Assembly (NCBI RefSeq): GCF_001039355.2
Contig: NW_019775746.1
Span: forward strand, 1,430,438 to 1,480,557
DNA length: 50,120 nt
Origin: Lingula anatina
Taxonomy: Eukaryota > Brachiopoda > Lingulata > Lingulida > Lingulidae
Reading direction: 5' to 3'
Below, piece after piece: positions 1-12,800 of the stretch (the first letter of the stretch is position 1; every line of letters begins with the position of its first letter). The notes under the pieces are model-generated. The model saw nothing but the letters and a program-made list of their open reading frames with translations. It was not told the origin of the DNA and made no database searches. The translations under genes were made by a program, and so were the position numbers.

Positions 1-1741
1 CGGCAATCTCGAACAGCAAAACCCTTTCAAAATATTCCTAATTTGCCAGCCAAAACATTTTATTAATTGATCTAATTATGAGGTAAAAAGATGCATATAT
101 ACTAGACTGTTATCAATGACAGTTAAATATGACTGCAACACTGACAGCGCTTTATGATTTAAAAAAAAATTAATAAAATTGTTAAAACACTGAATTTACA
201 AATGATACACTTGAAAGTCAAAATTATTTACAGCTGGCTTGGAACTTGGGCGGCTTAGAAACTATATTGCCTTTTAACAGTGAAACTGCCGTGATGACAA
301 TGTCAGTCTTTCAGTTAATCAAAATATATTACACATTTCAAAAATAAATAAAAAGATAATATAATGTGGGCACACTTTCACCAAGTATTGGACAGAGAGG
401 AAAAAAGCAATATTTTCTTGACGTTTTCAGGAGTGAAATGGATAACATGATCTCACGTGAGTGCGCACACGAAAACCAACCAACCAACTTTAGTGTACAC
501 CATCTAACAAATCAGAGGAGTAAAATATGTAGCTTACAGACATACCACGTCAATGTAGAATTATATACAAACATCAAGTCTTCCACTGAGCTTTCCCCTA
601 TGTGTTCCATTCTACAGGTCCTGAGCTTGTTTCAGTGAAAGATGAAATCCTGGAGTGAGACATCTGTACATAGTATATGAACATGATGAAGATTAACTGT
701 AGTTTCTCAAGATTATCGACCATGCTGGGGGAAAAGGAGGGTTGAAATGTAATATTTACAACTTAGAAAAGTACCCCACTAAAGTGTCTTCTCCTCCCCT
801 ATGTCCATAACATATTACTCTATACCTTATACCTGGCATTTCATAAACCAGGTAATTTTTCCCCAATTCCCAATGATATATACATCAATTATCAGAGATC
901 ATTACATAAATGTAATCTGGGTAAGAATATCAATGATACAGAAATAAAAACGTCGTAGAAACAAAAACAGGTTTGGAACTCCTGTATAAATGCAACTTTG
1001 CCATCATAAGATATATCTACCAAATAGAATACCCTCTCATAACTTGCGTCTAATTCAGAAAATTGTACACATTTGTTATTTTCTTTGTAAATCATCATCT
1101 GGCTTATTAACTTATGTTTAATTCTCTAACAAAAAGAAGTCTAAATGATTAAACATAATCCTGGTCATGATTCAAGAAATACCTATCAAAGGACTCTACT
1201 AGAAATTATGAAAGTCTAATGGGATTTCTACTTTTCTAATATAGAAAAGCTTTTCTTTATGGAGCATGGTGCAAACTTCTGAAACTGATGCCATTGATAA
1301 AGGTCTTAATTCAATCATACAAAGTTTAAGTTTAAACTGAAAGCCTGTTTAGATTTTAACATTCCCTTTTTCATTTTAAAACCATCTTTCAAGAAAACAC
1401 TGGAATACCCACTCCTGCTTGTGCAAGGATACGTGTAGGTATTTCTGAAACGTGACCTGAACATGATACTGAAAACAATGGTCCTTGTTAAACAGTTAAA
1501 CATCACATTTGGTACGCTGGGAACACACGACTTCTGAAACACCACTGATGTCATATTTACAGATAAAAAAAAATTAAAATCCATTTTCCAAGAATCCCCT
1601 TCTTCTATTCATCAAACAACTGATGATTACTATGTACATTCCAACATGAAATATGACAAATATTTCAATTGCTGACTGCTTCCTTTATCCCGAGCCTGTT
1701 ACAACACATAACCATGTGGAGTTCCTGGGCACGGAGTTCCT
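1..1741 (-). other. 3' UTR and downstream flank of the CP2 gene
   Basis: No coding exon is seen here. The stop codon of the CP2-family gene is at 1742-1744 on the minus strand, so at least part of this stretch should be its 3' UTR. The first minus-strand AATAAA I find beyond the stop is at 59-64, which would give a 3' UTR of about 1.7 kb. A closer variant signal (ATTAAA near 1118) is also possible. The open frames here are short, have no recognisable relatives and lie in AT-rich DNA. Confidence 0.5.
59..64 (-). other. candidate polyadenylation signal of the CP2 gene
   Basis: The plus strand reads TTTATT, which is AATAAA on the minus strand, downstream of the CP2 stop codon. It is the only canonical hexamer I noticed between the stop and the window edge. 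The assignment rests on position only, because hexamers occur often by chance in AT-rich DNA. Confidence 0.3.
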
Positions 1742-3827
1742 TCATGGGGCTTCCATTGACTTCAGCAGGATTCGATATCTGTCGCTGGCATCATCTGGAA
1801 ACAAGACCATATTTCAAAACTTTACAATTCACAAGTGTTGGACATTCAACAATAAAAGTCTGAACATATTTTTTCATGATTTCTACAAAATTAAACATGC
1901 TTTGAAAAAATAATGATTTTACATTAATTTCCAAACTCTGCTTATTTATCATTATCAAAATTCATCAATTCATCTACATATTTATTTTCTCTATTACCTT
2001 TCACTGCTTCCACTGCAAAACGACCATGATCTGGTGTGTTACGCACAACCTGAATAAAACAAGGTCAAAGTAAAAATTGTAAATCTCAGAAACTTATGTG
2101 TTTCATATTGCAGAACCTGGTTCAGTTTGGTAAATCTTTTGTACTGTATACTATGCATGTTAGAAACCATAAAATAAAACATTTAACAAAATATGTTTAA
2201 CAAGGCATTGGGTGCATGTGTGTACGCATGCAAATCAATACATGTGCATGTATGCAAGAGCGTGGTTGTATGTGCATGCATGTCTGCACGTGTTTGTGTG
2301 TGTGTTTCTGGTAGCTAAAAAGTTCATCTCTACATAAAGTTTGAAAGCACAAATGGCAAATATTAAATACATTTGAATGGAAACCATATAATATGGGCTT
2401 GTATAAAGTCCAGTGTATTTTTCTCATATTCTACAGTCTATCTGAACTCACCTCATCTGTGACTAGTATGTGAATAGAAGATGGTCCCTGAATATAGATT
2501 TCGATGATTTGTTGTTTCTGCACACTGAACAAGTTCGCCAGTTTCTCCAACATGTCGTTGGCTGTCAAGACCTCCAAATACACTGCATGATAAACTAGAA
2601 AAAAGATTGAAATTTATTGCATTTCAATGATAGCCACACTTCACTGATTAAGCTACAATCAAAGTTTTAAATACTGAAAGTCAAAGACTGTAACACAATG
2701 ACCAGTGACTTAAGGGCCAACTTTCTGACCTGTCACAGAAGAAGAAAAATGCTATCTGTTAAAGGCACTGTGTACAGATAGCTGCCATAGCTAACTTAAT
2801 CTGCACAAAGATGTAAATCTCATAACATCCCAACTTATAAATACTGTGACACTAGGCATTCCCGGCTGCTGTGAAGTATGGCCTCCCATTACACCTTGTA
2901 CTATCTGTATTTCATGTTGAAATAGTTTCTCTTTCCTTCACAGGCGTGTGTGTGTGTGTGTGCTTGGCATATACAGAGATCTTACAGTTCTAAGTTGACA
3001 GTTGGAAATTTAAGATTAATTACAGTAACATCTTGAAACTTCCCCTTACCTTGCTCGGATTCTTGACAAACATACAATGTTAAGCGCGGACGCACAGATC
3101 TGAAATGGACCAAAATTAGAATACTTAAACACATTCAATTTTCTCCATTCCCAAAAAACTTAAAACAGGCCTGTTTACTCTCTATTACTATAAAGCACTA
3201 CAGAATTACAAGTTGTAAAAGGCATCTAAATTTTATAAGGCATTTTCTATTCGTATCTATGAAGTACAAAATAACTGTCACAGAACTGTACTATTCAGGG
3301 AAGAGGCTGCCATTTCCTGAAAAAAAAAGGGGGGGGGGGGGGCCTAGGCCAATATTAATTTTAGTCCGAAAAAAGTAGGAAATGACTTACTTGTGTTGCA
3401 GTGCATTGTTAAGCCGTATACCATCAGCTAGTCCACAGATCTGAATTAAATCATCTTTTGACAACCTCAAAAGATCAGCACCTACAAATTAAACAAAAAA
3501 TACTGAGGTTTCTCAAATTGTTTATGGTTTATTTAACAGCAGATTCTCATGATTCAAGTTAAAAATATTTAAGAAGGTTGAGATTAGGAATTTTAAGCAA
3601 AATTCCTTTCTTTCTCAATATCAACCATGAAAATGTTTAAACTAGGTAACATTTTTTTGTATAAAGCACTTAAATACCAGTCAAAATGAGCCCCTTTTTG
3701 TCCCTGGTTTGAACAAACTCCACCTACCACTAAAGTTCTGGAAAATGCGCACGTAGTTTGAGAATCTCTGCATTTGCAGCCACTGGGCAACCTCTACAGC
3801 ATTGCTGTCTGGGGACAGGGGATGGAA
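1742..3827 (-). other. exon cluster for the SAM-like and C-terminal oligomerisation domains
   Basis: Exons 3728-3827, 3391-3481 and 3050-3099 encode the SAM-like domain; visible motifs are [20 protein letters not shown] and [18 protein letters not shown]. Exons 2452-2594, 1998-2049 and 1742-1794 encode the C-terminal domain used for CP2 dimer and tetramer formation; visible motifs are [20 protein letters not shown] and [13 protein letters not shown]. The final exon ends [11 protein letters not shown], six residues past the ILLK where vertebrate proteins stop. If the last intron (1795-1997) were retained, translation would stop after 20 other residues beyond VK. Confidence 0.88.
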
Positions 3828-6800
3828 CTGGAAATATCAACATTATCACATTTATCACCAGTGTCACATCTACCACAATCTAACACTCACTGTCTGGGGA
3901 CAGGGAACGGTACTGGAAATATCAACGTCATTGCTAGGTCCCAACCAATTATTGTCATATTTATCACAGTGTCACATCTGACACACTGTAACATTCACTG
4001 TCACAGCTAACACAATGTAACACTCACTGTCACAGCTAACACACTGTTATACCCAAAACACATCTTTACACATCTAACACAATATCACATCAAAACCATG
4101 TTCTACCCTAACCAATATTAACATCCTACCTTGATACGTAACCAAGCTGACATGCTATAGTTCTACCTACCTCTGTACTGGTCACAGCCTGGCTGGGGGA
4201 GGGCGGTGCTCCAAGACTCACTTCTGATAAACTGATAGTGCTTAACGCCCTGGAATGTGACAAAAAAATACTGAGAAATATTAATTGAAATAAACAACAA
4301 CAAAACACAACAATCTTATGGTTACACTTATGGCTGTAATGCCATCTAGTGGTCACATTTTTGACTGTGCTGCCACCTAGTAGGTATCCACAGTCAATGC
4401 TTTCAAGAACAAGTGTAATCAGTCATCAATTTTGCCACTTTTTTTATCTAACAGAATGACTTATACAAATGTAAGTGCACGTGTAAATCTGTGCGAGCAC
4501 ATTCATGAATGTGCGCTCACCTTACGTGTGTTGCAGTTGGTGAAGGGGGCGGCATGACAGTTCTGGAAATTGAAACTAACTCTGTTACCACAGATATGTA
4601 TAAAAACATAGACTTCTTACTTATTGCAAATAATTAGTCTCTTTTTGACAAATTTTAACTTAAGTATGAATTTGGTAAAAATAAAAATGAGATATTGTGG
4701 TAACGACAGTTTTAGCTGTTGTTTTAAAAAAACTTTATAATGTCACTTAAAAGCATTTCAATTTACCTGTTTTCAGTGGTAGATGGCCCACTGTTGTTAG
4801 CTTTATTTCCCTTCACCTGTACAGGAAAAGAAGAGGTTTTGGCACTGGGCGAGAACATGCTGCCAGGCAACTGCTCTGATGGAACCTGAAAACACAATGT
4901 CCCAGACTGAACCATTTCTTAAGACACTAACAAGAGATAATGCCTAGATTTAATATCAAAGAATCCTAATTTCATGACTTGTCTTTTATAAATGTCACAA
5001 AAAAAGATGGAGAAAATCCTCCAATATTACGATGTCTAGCAGGACATCTTCATCAGGGAATGAGGCTATCCAGGGAAGTATAAGGAATATTAGCTGTTGA
5101 CTGAAGAAAAAAATCACATCATTCTTATAACATAACATAGCTGATGAAATTCTTCTCTGAACAAGAAACTAGGAATTCAAGGTCCATGCCTTTGGATGTG
5201 GTATAACATGGCAATTGAGCAAGTATTGAAATCTACCAAAAAATACGACTTTTGCGACATTCGCCAGTGTCATATCTATAAGAATGTCAATCTTGTTAAT
5301 ACCTCAGTAAGAACTGTGCACTCATAGGATGGCTGATACTTCTCCTTGTCTGCTTCTGATCTCTTCTCCATTTTCTCTCTGTCAGTCTTGTGCTTTCTAT
5401 CGGCTCCCTTGGGCTGCAGTGAACAGGACAAAATGAAAAACATTACTACTATACATTATATATATGAAGCATTTAATACATTTTAACAATAAATATAGTT
5501 CCAACAGAGGTGACACCACATGGAAAAAGTCAACATCTTTTTTCAATTAATCAATCAATCAATCATTTCTAGATAAATGTAAAACAACAGAAAATCATTC
5601 ACTTTTCTCAAAATATTCAAACTAAAGATAAACATCAATTACAAACATCACAAGCATCTTGAAAAATATCAATGGCTGCACTAAATATTACCATATTAAC
5701 AAGAAACTCATGGTATGCAAAGAAAACACTGTACACGACACAGGACAAGATCACCAAGGGGTAAATGCTATCTAAAACAACAGAAAATACCTGCTTCATG
5801 CAATGCGTACCTTGAAAACCTTTACTTGGCAAGAAGCGCTGTAGATATGTTTGGGAGGACTGGTGTGGGTATATGTGTCCACCTGAATACGGAACGGGAC
5901 GCCTTTCTCCCCACCGTGCTTCTTTGGCGTAAACTCTGTGCTGATGCAGTTAACGCGTATGAATGCTGAGGCGTCCTTTGAGGGGTTCCAGACAAACTCT
6001 GCAGAGTTCATGTTATAGGGGTCCATTTTGACGTCAGCTACCCCAGTTGACAGAGGGACATCTGAAAGGATTGTGTTGGTTTAGATAATGCTAACTAGGC
6101 AACAGAAAACAATCTTATTTATATCAAGATTTTATGAGAATCCAGATGATAGAAACTCGACTAAGCCCTAAAATATAGTAACTCATTCAATGTGATTTTT
6201 TTAAAAGTGAAATATTTTAGATTTAGTGTTTTTCTTTAAAGAGGTATCCTTCACAGCTGCCATGAACACGTTTTTAATCTTAGTTTTTTTACAGTGAGAG
6301 AGTGAGAGAGAGAGAGTGAAAGAGAGAGAGTGAAAGAGAGAGAGGGAGAGAGAGAGTGAAAGAGAGAGAGTGAAAGAGAGAGAGGGAGAGAGAGAGTGAA
6401 AGAGAGAGAGGGAGAGAGAGAGTGAAAGAGAGAGAGTGAGAAAGAGAGATGACCAGTCCAGACCTATGTCCAGTATTCTCTCCCCAGGGCGCTGACATCT
6501 CCAGGAGTCCAGCTGTTCTCTCTCCATGTACTGAAGACGACGCTCATGAAATGCAACGCGCACCACGCTCTGAAATCACAAAGGTTTGGAAAATCATTTT
6601 AAAAAATAGTTTTTCTTCACTTTTCAGTTGCACTTTTTAAACAACTATAATAGTGGTCAACTATAAAACTAAAGCATTGTTTAAATATGAATAAGACTGT
6701 TAACAAACTGTCATTTTTTTTAAATACAAAATTAATTAGATAAAATACAAACCTTTAAATATTTAATATCATCACTCAATTCTCCCGTTTTCTTCAACTT

Positions 6801-9800
6801 GATTTCATATGATTGGCCTTCAAAGGAAATAATAATTTTTATTAAGATTTTAATGCAATGACCTTAATCATAACTCTTAACCAAGACAGCCCTGAAAAAA
6901 GGCCAGTTCCTAAACAATCAATTAACTTAACTACCATTATTATGCCACCAAACATGTGACATCACTGATGATCTCAGAATATTTTGATGACTTCATGGAA
7001 ACTTGGTGACCTAACAGCCTGACATCACACAAGTTTGGTGACCTCACTTATGACATCACAAATGACTTGTGAAATCACAAGATAGGTGCTTTTGGTAAAA
7101 GTTACAAATTAACATGACAACTGCTTACCTTGGTTTAAATAGGTCAAGGTTTCCTCATTCATCTTCGTAGCAGGTGATGTTGCTGCCACCAAGATACATT
7201 GGAGACTGCAACAAGAGATGACAGTTAGAAGACCTTTCTTTAAAGTAGTACTGTTATTGAAATATAACAGCATTTTTCACCACTGCAATGCAGTTTGCAA
7301 CATATATGTATACAGAGATAAAGAACTATCCAAGAATTTTTTGTTTGATTTTTTAAGATTGTGAAACATACTGCCATGGGGGAAGACACCAGATGTAACT
7401 GTCTAACCTAGAGGTTTGTTTGTTGATAATCAGGAGAGCTTGCAAGGGAGAAGGAGGCACAAAATGTGCCACCTTGAGACCCCCCTTCCCCCCCTCCAAC
7501 ATTTGATACCATGTTTCAGCAGATCAAAACAATACAATGACCAATTTGATCTCTTGTGCAATTTTAGTCAAACATCAAAACATCGTGCAGAAATGAAATC
7601 TTAGTAGCAAGCTTTGTACATACCCTATCTTTTTTTGTACCAAAAGAGAGGGTATAGCTGTACATGCTTGCCAATGTATATTTAAACTTTTCAAAATCAA
7701 TTAATTAAAAATAAAGATAGTCAAATTGGAATAAAGATGTCAGCTTTCTATTCTCTGACAAAAAAGCAATTTGTCTAGCCAAAAGCAACTTGTAGTCTCA
7801 TTCAAAAGACTTAACTTGGGTATACATGTAAAATACAATCAACTTACTGCATGATATCAAGTGAAAAAAAAACAATGATGAGATTTTTCAAATAAAAATT
7901 TAAATCTCCGCATTCATGGAGGTAACTAACAGAAGTGCTTCAGCTATGAAAATATTTCACAATCTTTGATGAATACTAACTTTAAATGGGTACAGATTAA
8001 CTAATGTTCCAGAACATGTAAACATTTCTTTAAGCATGATCTATTCTGGCCTTGACCCCACTTTCCCCTCCCATTCCAAACCCCATTTCCTGTACCATTC
8101 CAAACCCCCACTTTCCCATCCCATTTATATAAACAGGCAATCTTAACACTCTCACAAATGGATTGATTAAAACAACATACAAAACAAGGAAAGACAAGCT
8201 TTTCAGGAGACTTTTCCACAAACAGAAAAGCCAAGTCATACATCTTACAGCAAAAGTTGGTCTTCTCCTTACAATGTATCCTTGCTTTAAAAATCCCATT
8301 GCGCCACCAGAAACTAATTTTATAGTCACACAAAGTCAATACATCTAAACGCATTATGATGAATTTCAGAGCTTATGGCAAATGCAAAGATGCCTTATTT
8401 CCAAGACTATTTCTTTATTATTTTCAATTAGATTTTGACCCTTAAAAAAACACATTTCTGGGGTAGCGCTAACACTCGCCAATTAAGCCAAATGCTAAAA
8501 TTGACTGAAATTGGCTTAACAAATTAGGGTTGATTTGACTCATTTTAGTCAAATTTAAACCATTTGGACGAAAAAGCAATGAAAAAGTAGTAATTTGGCT
8601 AAATGAAAAAAATTGCTAGCGCCTCCCCAGCATTTTTAAAAATAATTATCACTCTGAAACCCATCATCAATGAGCTTAGATGTAGTTGTCTACATTAAAA
8701 CATGAAACCGCATGTACATTGTACTCTCATTCTGCGAAGGCGGTAGTCTCTCAAGAGTGATACCACGTAATTTACTGGCAGCCAGATGTTTTGAATCGGG
8801 AGGACGGCTGTCAAACTCAGATATGGGTTTAACACGCTTACGGCATCTGAAAAATCAAAACACAGTACACACCTGGCATTTTCATGTCAAAGGTCATACG
8901 AAGGTCGTATGAAGGTCATTCAAGGTAATACAAAGGTCACATCAAGGTCACATTCAGATGGAGATGCCCTAGCATCTATGATAACCCTATGAAACATTTC
9001 TCCAGAACCATTCACATGGATAATTGGTATGATAAGGGAGATACTCCCACCCAGGAAAGGTACATCTATTATTGACTTGACAAGTGTGGGATTGATGTAC
9101 GAACCTAATCCATTACATTTATACCATGATTTGAAAAACCATGAAGGAAAAGAGGTTGAATTTATCCTTGAATTCCAAAAATAAATCAAACTGAGATATT
9201 TCTCTGTTTTTACATTTTGAACTTTTTGATCCTCCAAATTCGTGTCAGCATGTTAGCAAAAATCCCACACATTTTATCAGTAACGGTTTTATATTTAGTG
9301 GAATGTACAAAAAAGTAGGACTGCAAGTTTCTCACTCAGTCTACCTCACTGGTTAAAATAATTTCAAGTCCTGTTTCTCTTCACTTTCAATGCAATAATC
9401 TGTACTCATATATGTGTAATAACATAATGTAATTATTTTGATGTGAAAGTGCATCCTATCTTAGAAGAACACCAAAACATTTTTCATTAATAACAGAAAG
9501 AAATGTGATGTAAGAAATATTTGGTTGCAGTCACCAGTGGAGTGACTAGCCAGACATGTGAGTTGTGATAAAATAATCTTTTATAAGAACTCTATTAAAA
9601 GTGACCATGTGCATTATGTTTTGGAGATAATCAATGGACAATTACGTACTTCAGTAACCCTGAAGAGCTACTTTTGAAGAGCTGTCGCAGCCACAGAAAT
9701 ACGGAAAGGCCTGCGGGCACTTTTTTCAAAACTTAACAATTTATTTTTTGTGAAATATTTCCATAAAAAAATTTTGATGAAGTTCATGTTTTGTGAAACA

Positions 9801-12800
9801 TTTTTGGTTTGAAAAATCGAAATCAAATATAGACCAGTTGAATTACTCTCCGCGCTATTTCCTAAACCTATCCCGAACACTGAATGGTCCTTTTCCAAAA
9901 CTTCATGACAAATTCTGTGATAAATTTCATTGTTACAGAAAGCTGATCTCTCTGTCTCATAAGTATTTTGTTTAACCTTTTAAAGAGCCTGAAAATTTCT
10001 TTTTGCCTAGTCATAGTTAAATAATTTTTTTAAGTTCATCAAATTTCACAAATCCAATTATCATGAAACCTGACAAATTAATCTGATTCACTTTCAAACT
10101 GAAAAGTTCACTCACGCACCATCAATTTCACTAAGTCCACCAACACATCCATTTGCTTGTTGACAAATTCACTTGCCAAATAAGAATTCACCTGTCCACT
10201 AATTCACCTGCCCACTGACCAATTCACTTGCCCACAGACTAATTCACTTCAGTTCACTTGCCCACTGTCTAATTCACTTTAATTCACTTGCCCACTGTCT
10301 AATTCACTTTAATTCACTTGCCCACTGTCTAATTCACTTTAATTCACTTGCCCACTGTCTTATTCACTTTAATTCACTTGCCCACTGTCTAATTCACTTT
10401 AATTCACTTGCACACTATTTCATTTGCCCGCAGACTAATACACTTTTATTCACTTGCCCACTGACTAATTCACTTACAGACTAGTTAACTTGCCCACTTA
10501 AATATTTACTTGCTCAAGACATCCATTTTCCCTAAGATTTACTAAGACACCAAACACCTTCCTTTGCAGACTAATTCACTTGTCCACTGCCAACTAAAAA
10601 CTTCACTTGGCCACTGACAAATTCACATTGGACTCTGACACTGTCTAATATCCAGTTAGTTGACATTATACACAGAAACATCCCAGCACACATGGATACA
10701 CACTCACATCTTGTTCATCTGCTCCTATATAAAGACATTAGTTTTTCAAAATCAAATGCAAAGAATGAAAGTATTACTGCTACAAATGTAAAGGCAAAAT
10801 AGCAATCTTTTGAAATGTGAAAAGATCGAGCAGTGTGATTGTAATATATAAATATGCCATGTTAATGGTCTTTACGATGAAGTTTTTAAAAAACTTCATT
10901 ATAAATATGATTGCCTTTTAAAAGACAACAAAATTTGAGATCAAGTTTCTTGGTTTATAGAAATAAGCTATGGAAACAATTTGTAAAATAAGTGCATATG
11001 CATACATACACTGATTAAAAGAACAATAATTTTAAGCAAAAATTTAAATGGGGGGAGTAATTCACATCAAACTGCTCATATGCCTCTAAATTTGCAGCAT
11101 TCAATGCAAAATTGATAATATTAAATACATTGAAGGGGCATTCACATTAAAAATATAAACCAGACCAAAGGAACTGCAGCTGATTCACAAGTCTATTAAA
11201 GAGATCACAGCCTTTGATATGGTTCATTTTTTATTGGACTGCACCCAAAACAGTCACATATACAATTACATGCTTATTTTGTTCTGCTAGTTTGACTTAC
11301 TACATGATGACTCATATGAGAATGGCAGCCATCTTTGAAAGAGTTACAATCAAAAATATGAAACCTGGCTTGTGATAGGCTAAGTTCACAACCAAGTTGA
11401 TCCATGGACTAACTGAGCACACCCACTTGAAGGCATGCCGCATAATCCCCTAAATGATTCCCCAAGGGAATTGTGCAGCAAGCTTTCAAGTGAGTTCCAC
11501 TAAGTTTGTTAGTCCCTGGATCAACTTGGTTGTGAACAGAGCCTTAATGTGCTTACATCACAATACCTTTACCATGTTTATGTGTTTAAAAAAGGGACAT
11601 GTTTAACCACCTCTGAAACCTGAATACAACAGATTATATAGAACTGTACTGAAGTTGGGCAAATAATAAGCCATAATAACTACTTTTGCAGATGGCTGAC
11701 TTTCTCATTGAAATCATATGAATGAGGAATGATGAGTGTATAAGTGTGAGCAATATTATCCTTTCAAATGGTAGAAAAATGAGGTTGAAAAGGAACTGAT
11801 GCACTGCTAGAAAAATTGTTTGGGTCTTAAAAGTAAAATAAAAGCTTTTTTTGCAAAAAGTTAATAAATACAAATTAGAACCACCACTGATGCTTCACTT
11901 GAAAGATCCAAGTGCTTTACTCTGGAGTACCCAAGCGCAATTTCCAGCTGTCAAAATAAATATTTTCCAATTAATTCATCTTATTTTGTAATACAAAGAT
12001 AAAGATGGAATTTTATATACATCTCACTCTGGATTTTGCTTTTTGATTTGAGTTCACAATGCTTAAGCCCCATCACAAAACTTTCTTCAGGTAAACTGAG
12101 GTCAAGTTGTCATCGTTATTACATGGTGACAATCTGCATGGGATGCCCCCCCCCCAAGAGTCCCTGACTTTAACAGTGATGTTCATTTCAAATATAAGAC
12201 CTAGCACAGAAGGTTTTGAGAGAGGGCCTAAACACTGCGACCTCGATTCCTTCTTTATCTTTGCATAAAACATTTAGATGAACCAATTTGAAAAGGTTCT
12301 TAATTTGTGGAAAAAAGCTTTTATTTCACTTCAAAGATCCAAACAATTTCTCTTGCAGTGCATTAAAATGTTCTCTTATTATGTTAAGATTCACATAAAA
12401 TTCACCGTGATGTTCCACTGAATGAATGTTGAAGTCTACATATACATAAGAACATCAAATGATAAGTGCCATGCCAGTGTTGCTTGCAAACTTCCATTTA
12501 AGTCAGTAAAATAATGGAGTATAGTAATGTAAAATGAACGTAGGGCTGGACTAAGGTATTTTATGCAAAACAGTCCACCCATCTGCCAACGTTTTCACTG
12601 GCAGGAAATAGAAATTTTGGAAGTTACTAATCTAATTGGTTAAGTGTATAAACAAGTGCCTACTAGTTAATTTTTCATTGGCAGGGTTAAAAATTTTACA
12701 TCAAACTGGCAGAATTGCTCAAACAGATCAAAGAGTTAGTATGTCCGTACCTTTACATAAGATTTCAAAATGGCTGTGAACACGATTATAATATTCAAAG

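Noticed and set aside
1653-1913. Plus-strand open frames of 64-86 codons
   Set aside because: Antisense to the last CP2 exon (1742-1794) and its intron.
4981-5080. Possible retroelement fragment (minus strand, GATGAAGATGTCCTG-like)
   Set aside because: Only a short resemblance to sequence often seen near retroelement remnants; no open frame or ends to support it.
6201-6566. Long minus-strand open frame with Ser/Leu repeats
   Set aside because: It is a (GA)n microsatellite read in frame. The only real coding part is the CP2 exon 6464-6569.
8001-8354. 117-codon minus-strand open frame
   Set aside because: Unrecognisable, with overlapping alternative frames and a repetitive GGGAAGTGGGG-like stretch; it lies inside a large intron.
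8920-9237. 105-codon minus-strand open frame
   Set aside because: Intronic, no recognisable family, no splice or start context; the length is within chance for this composition.
10196-10480. Repeat array with alternating words
   Set aside because: A 30-bp minisatellite with no spacer-like unique sequence.
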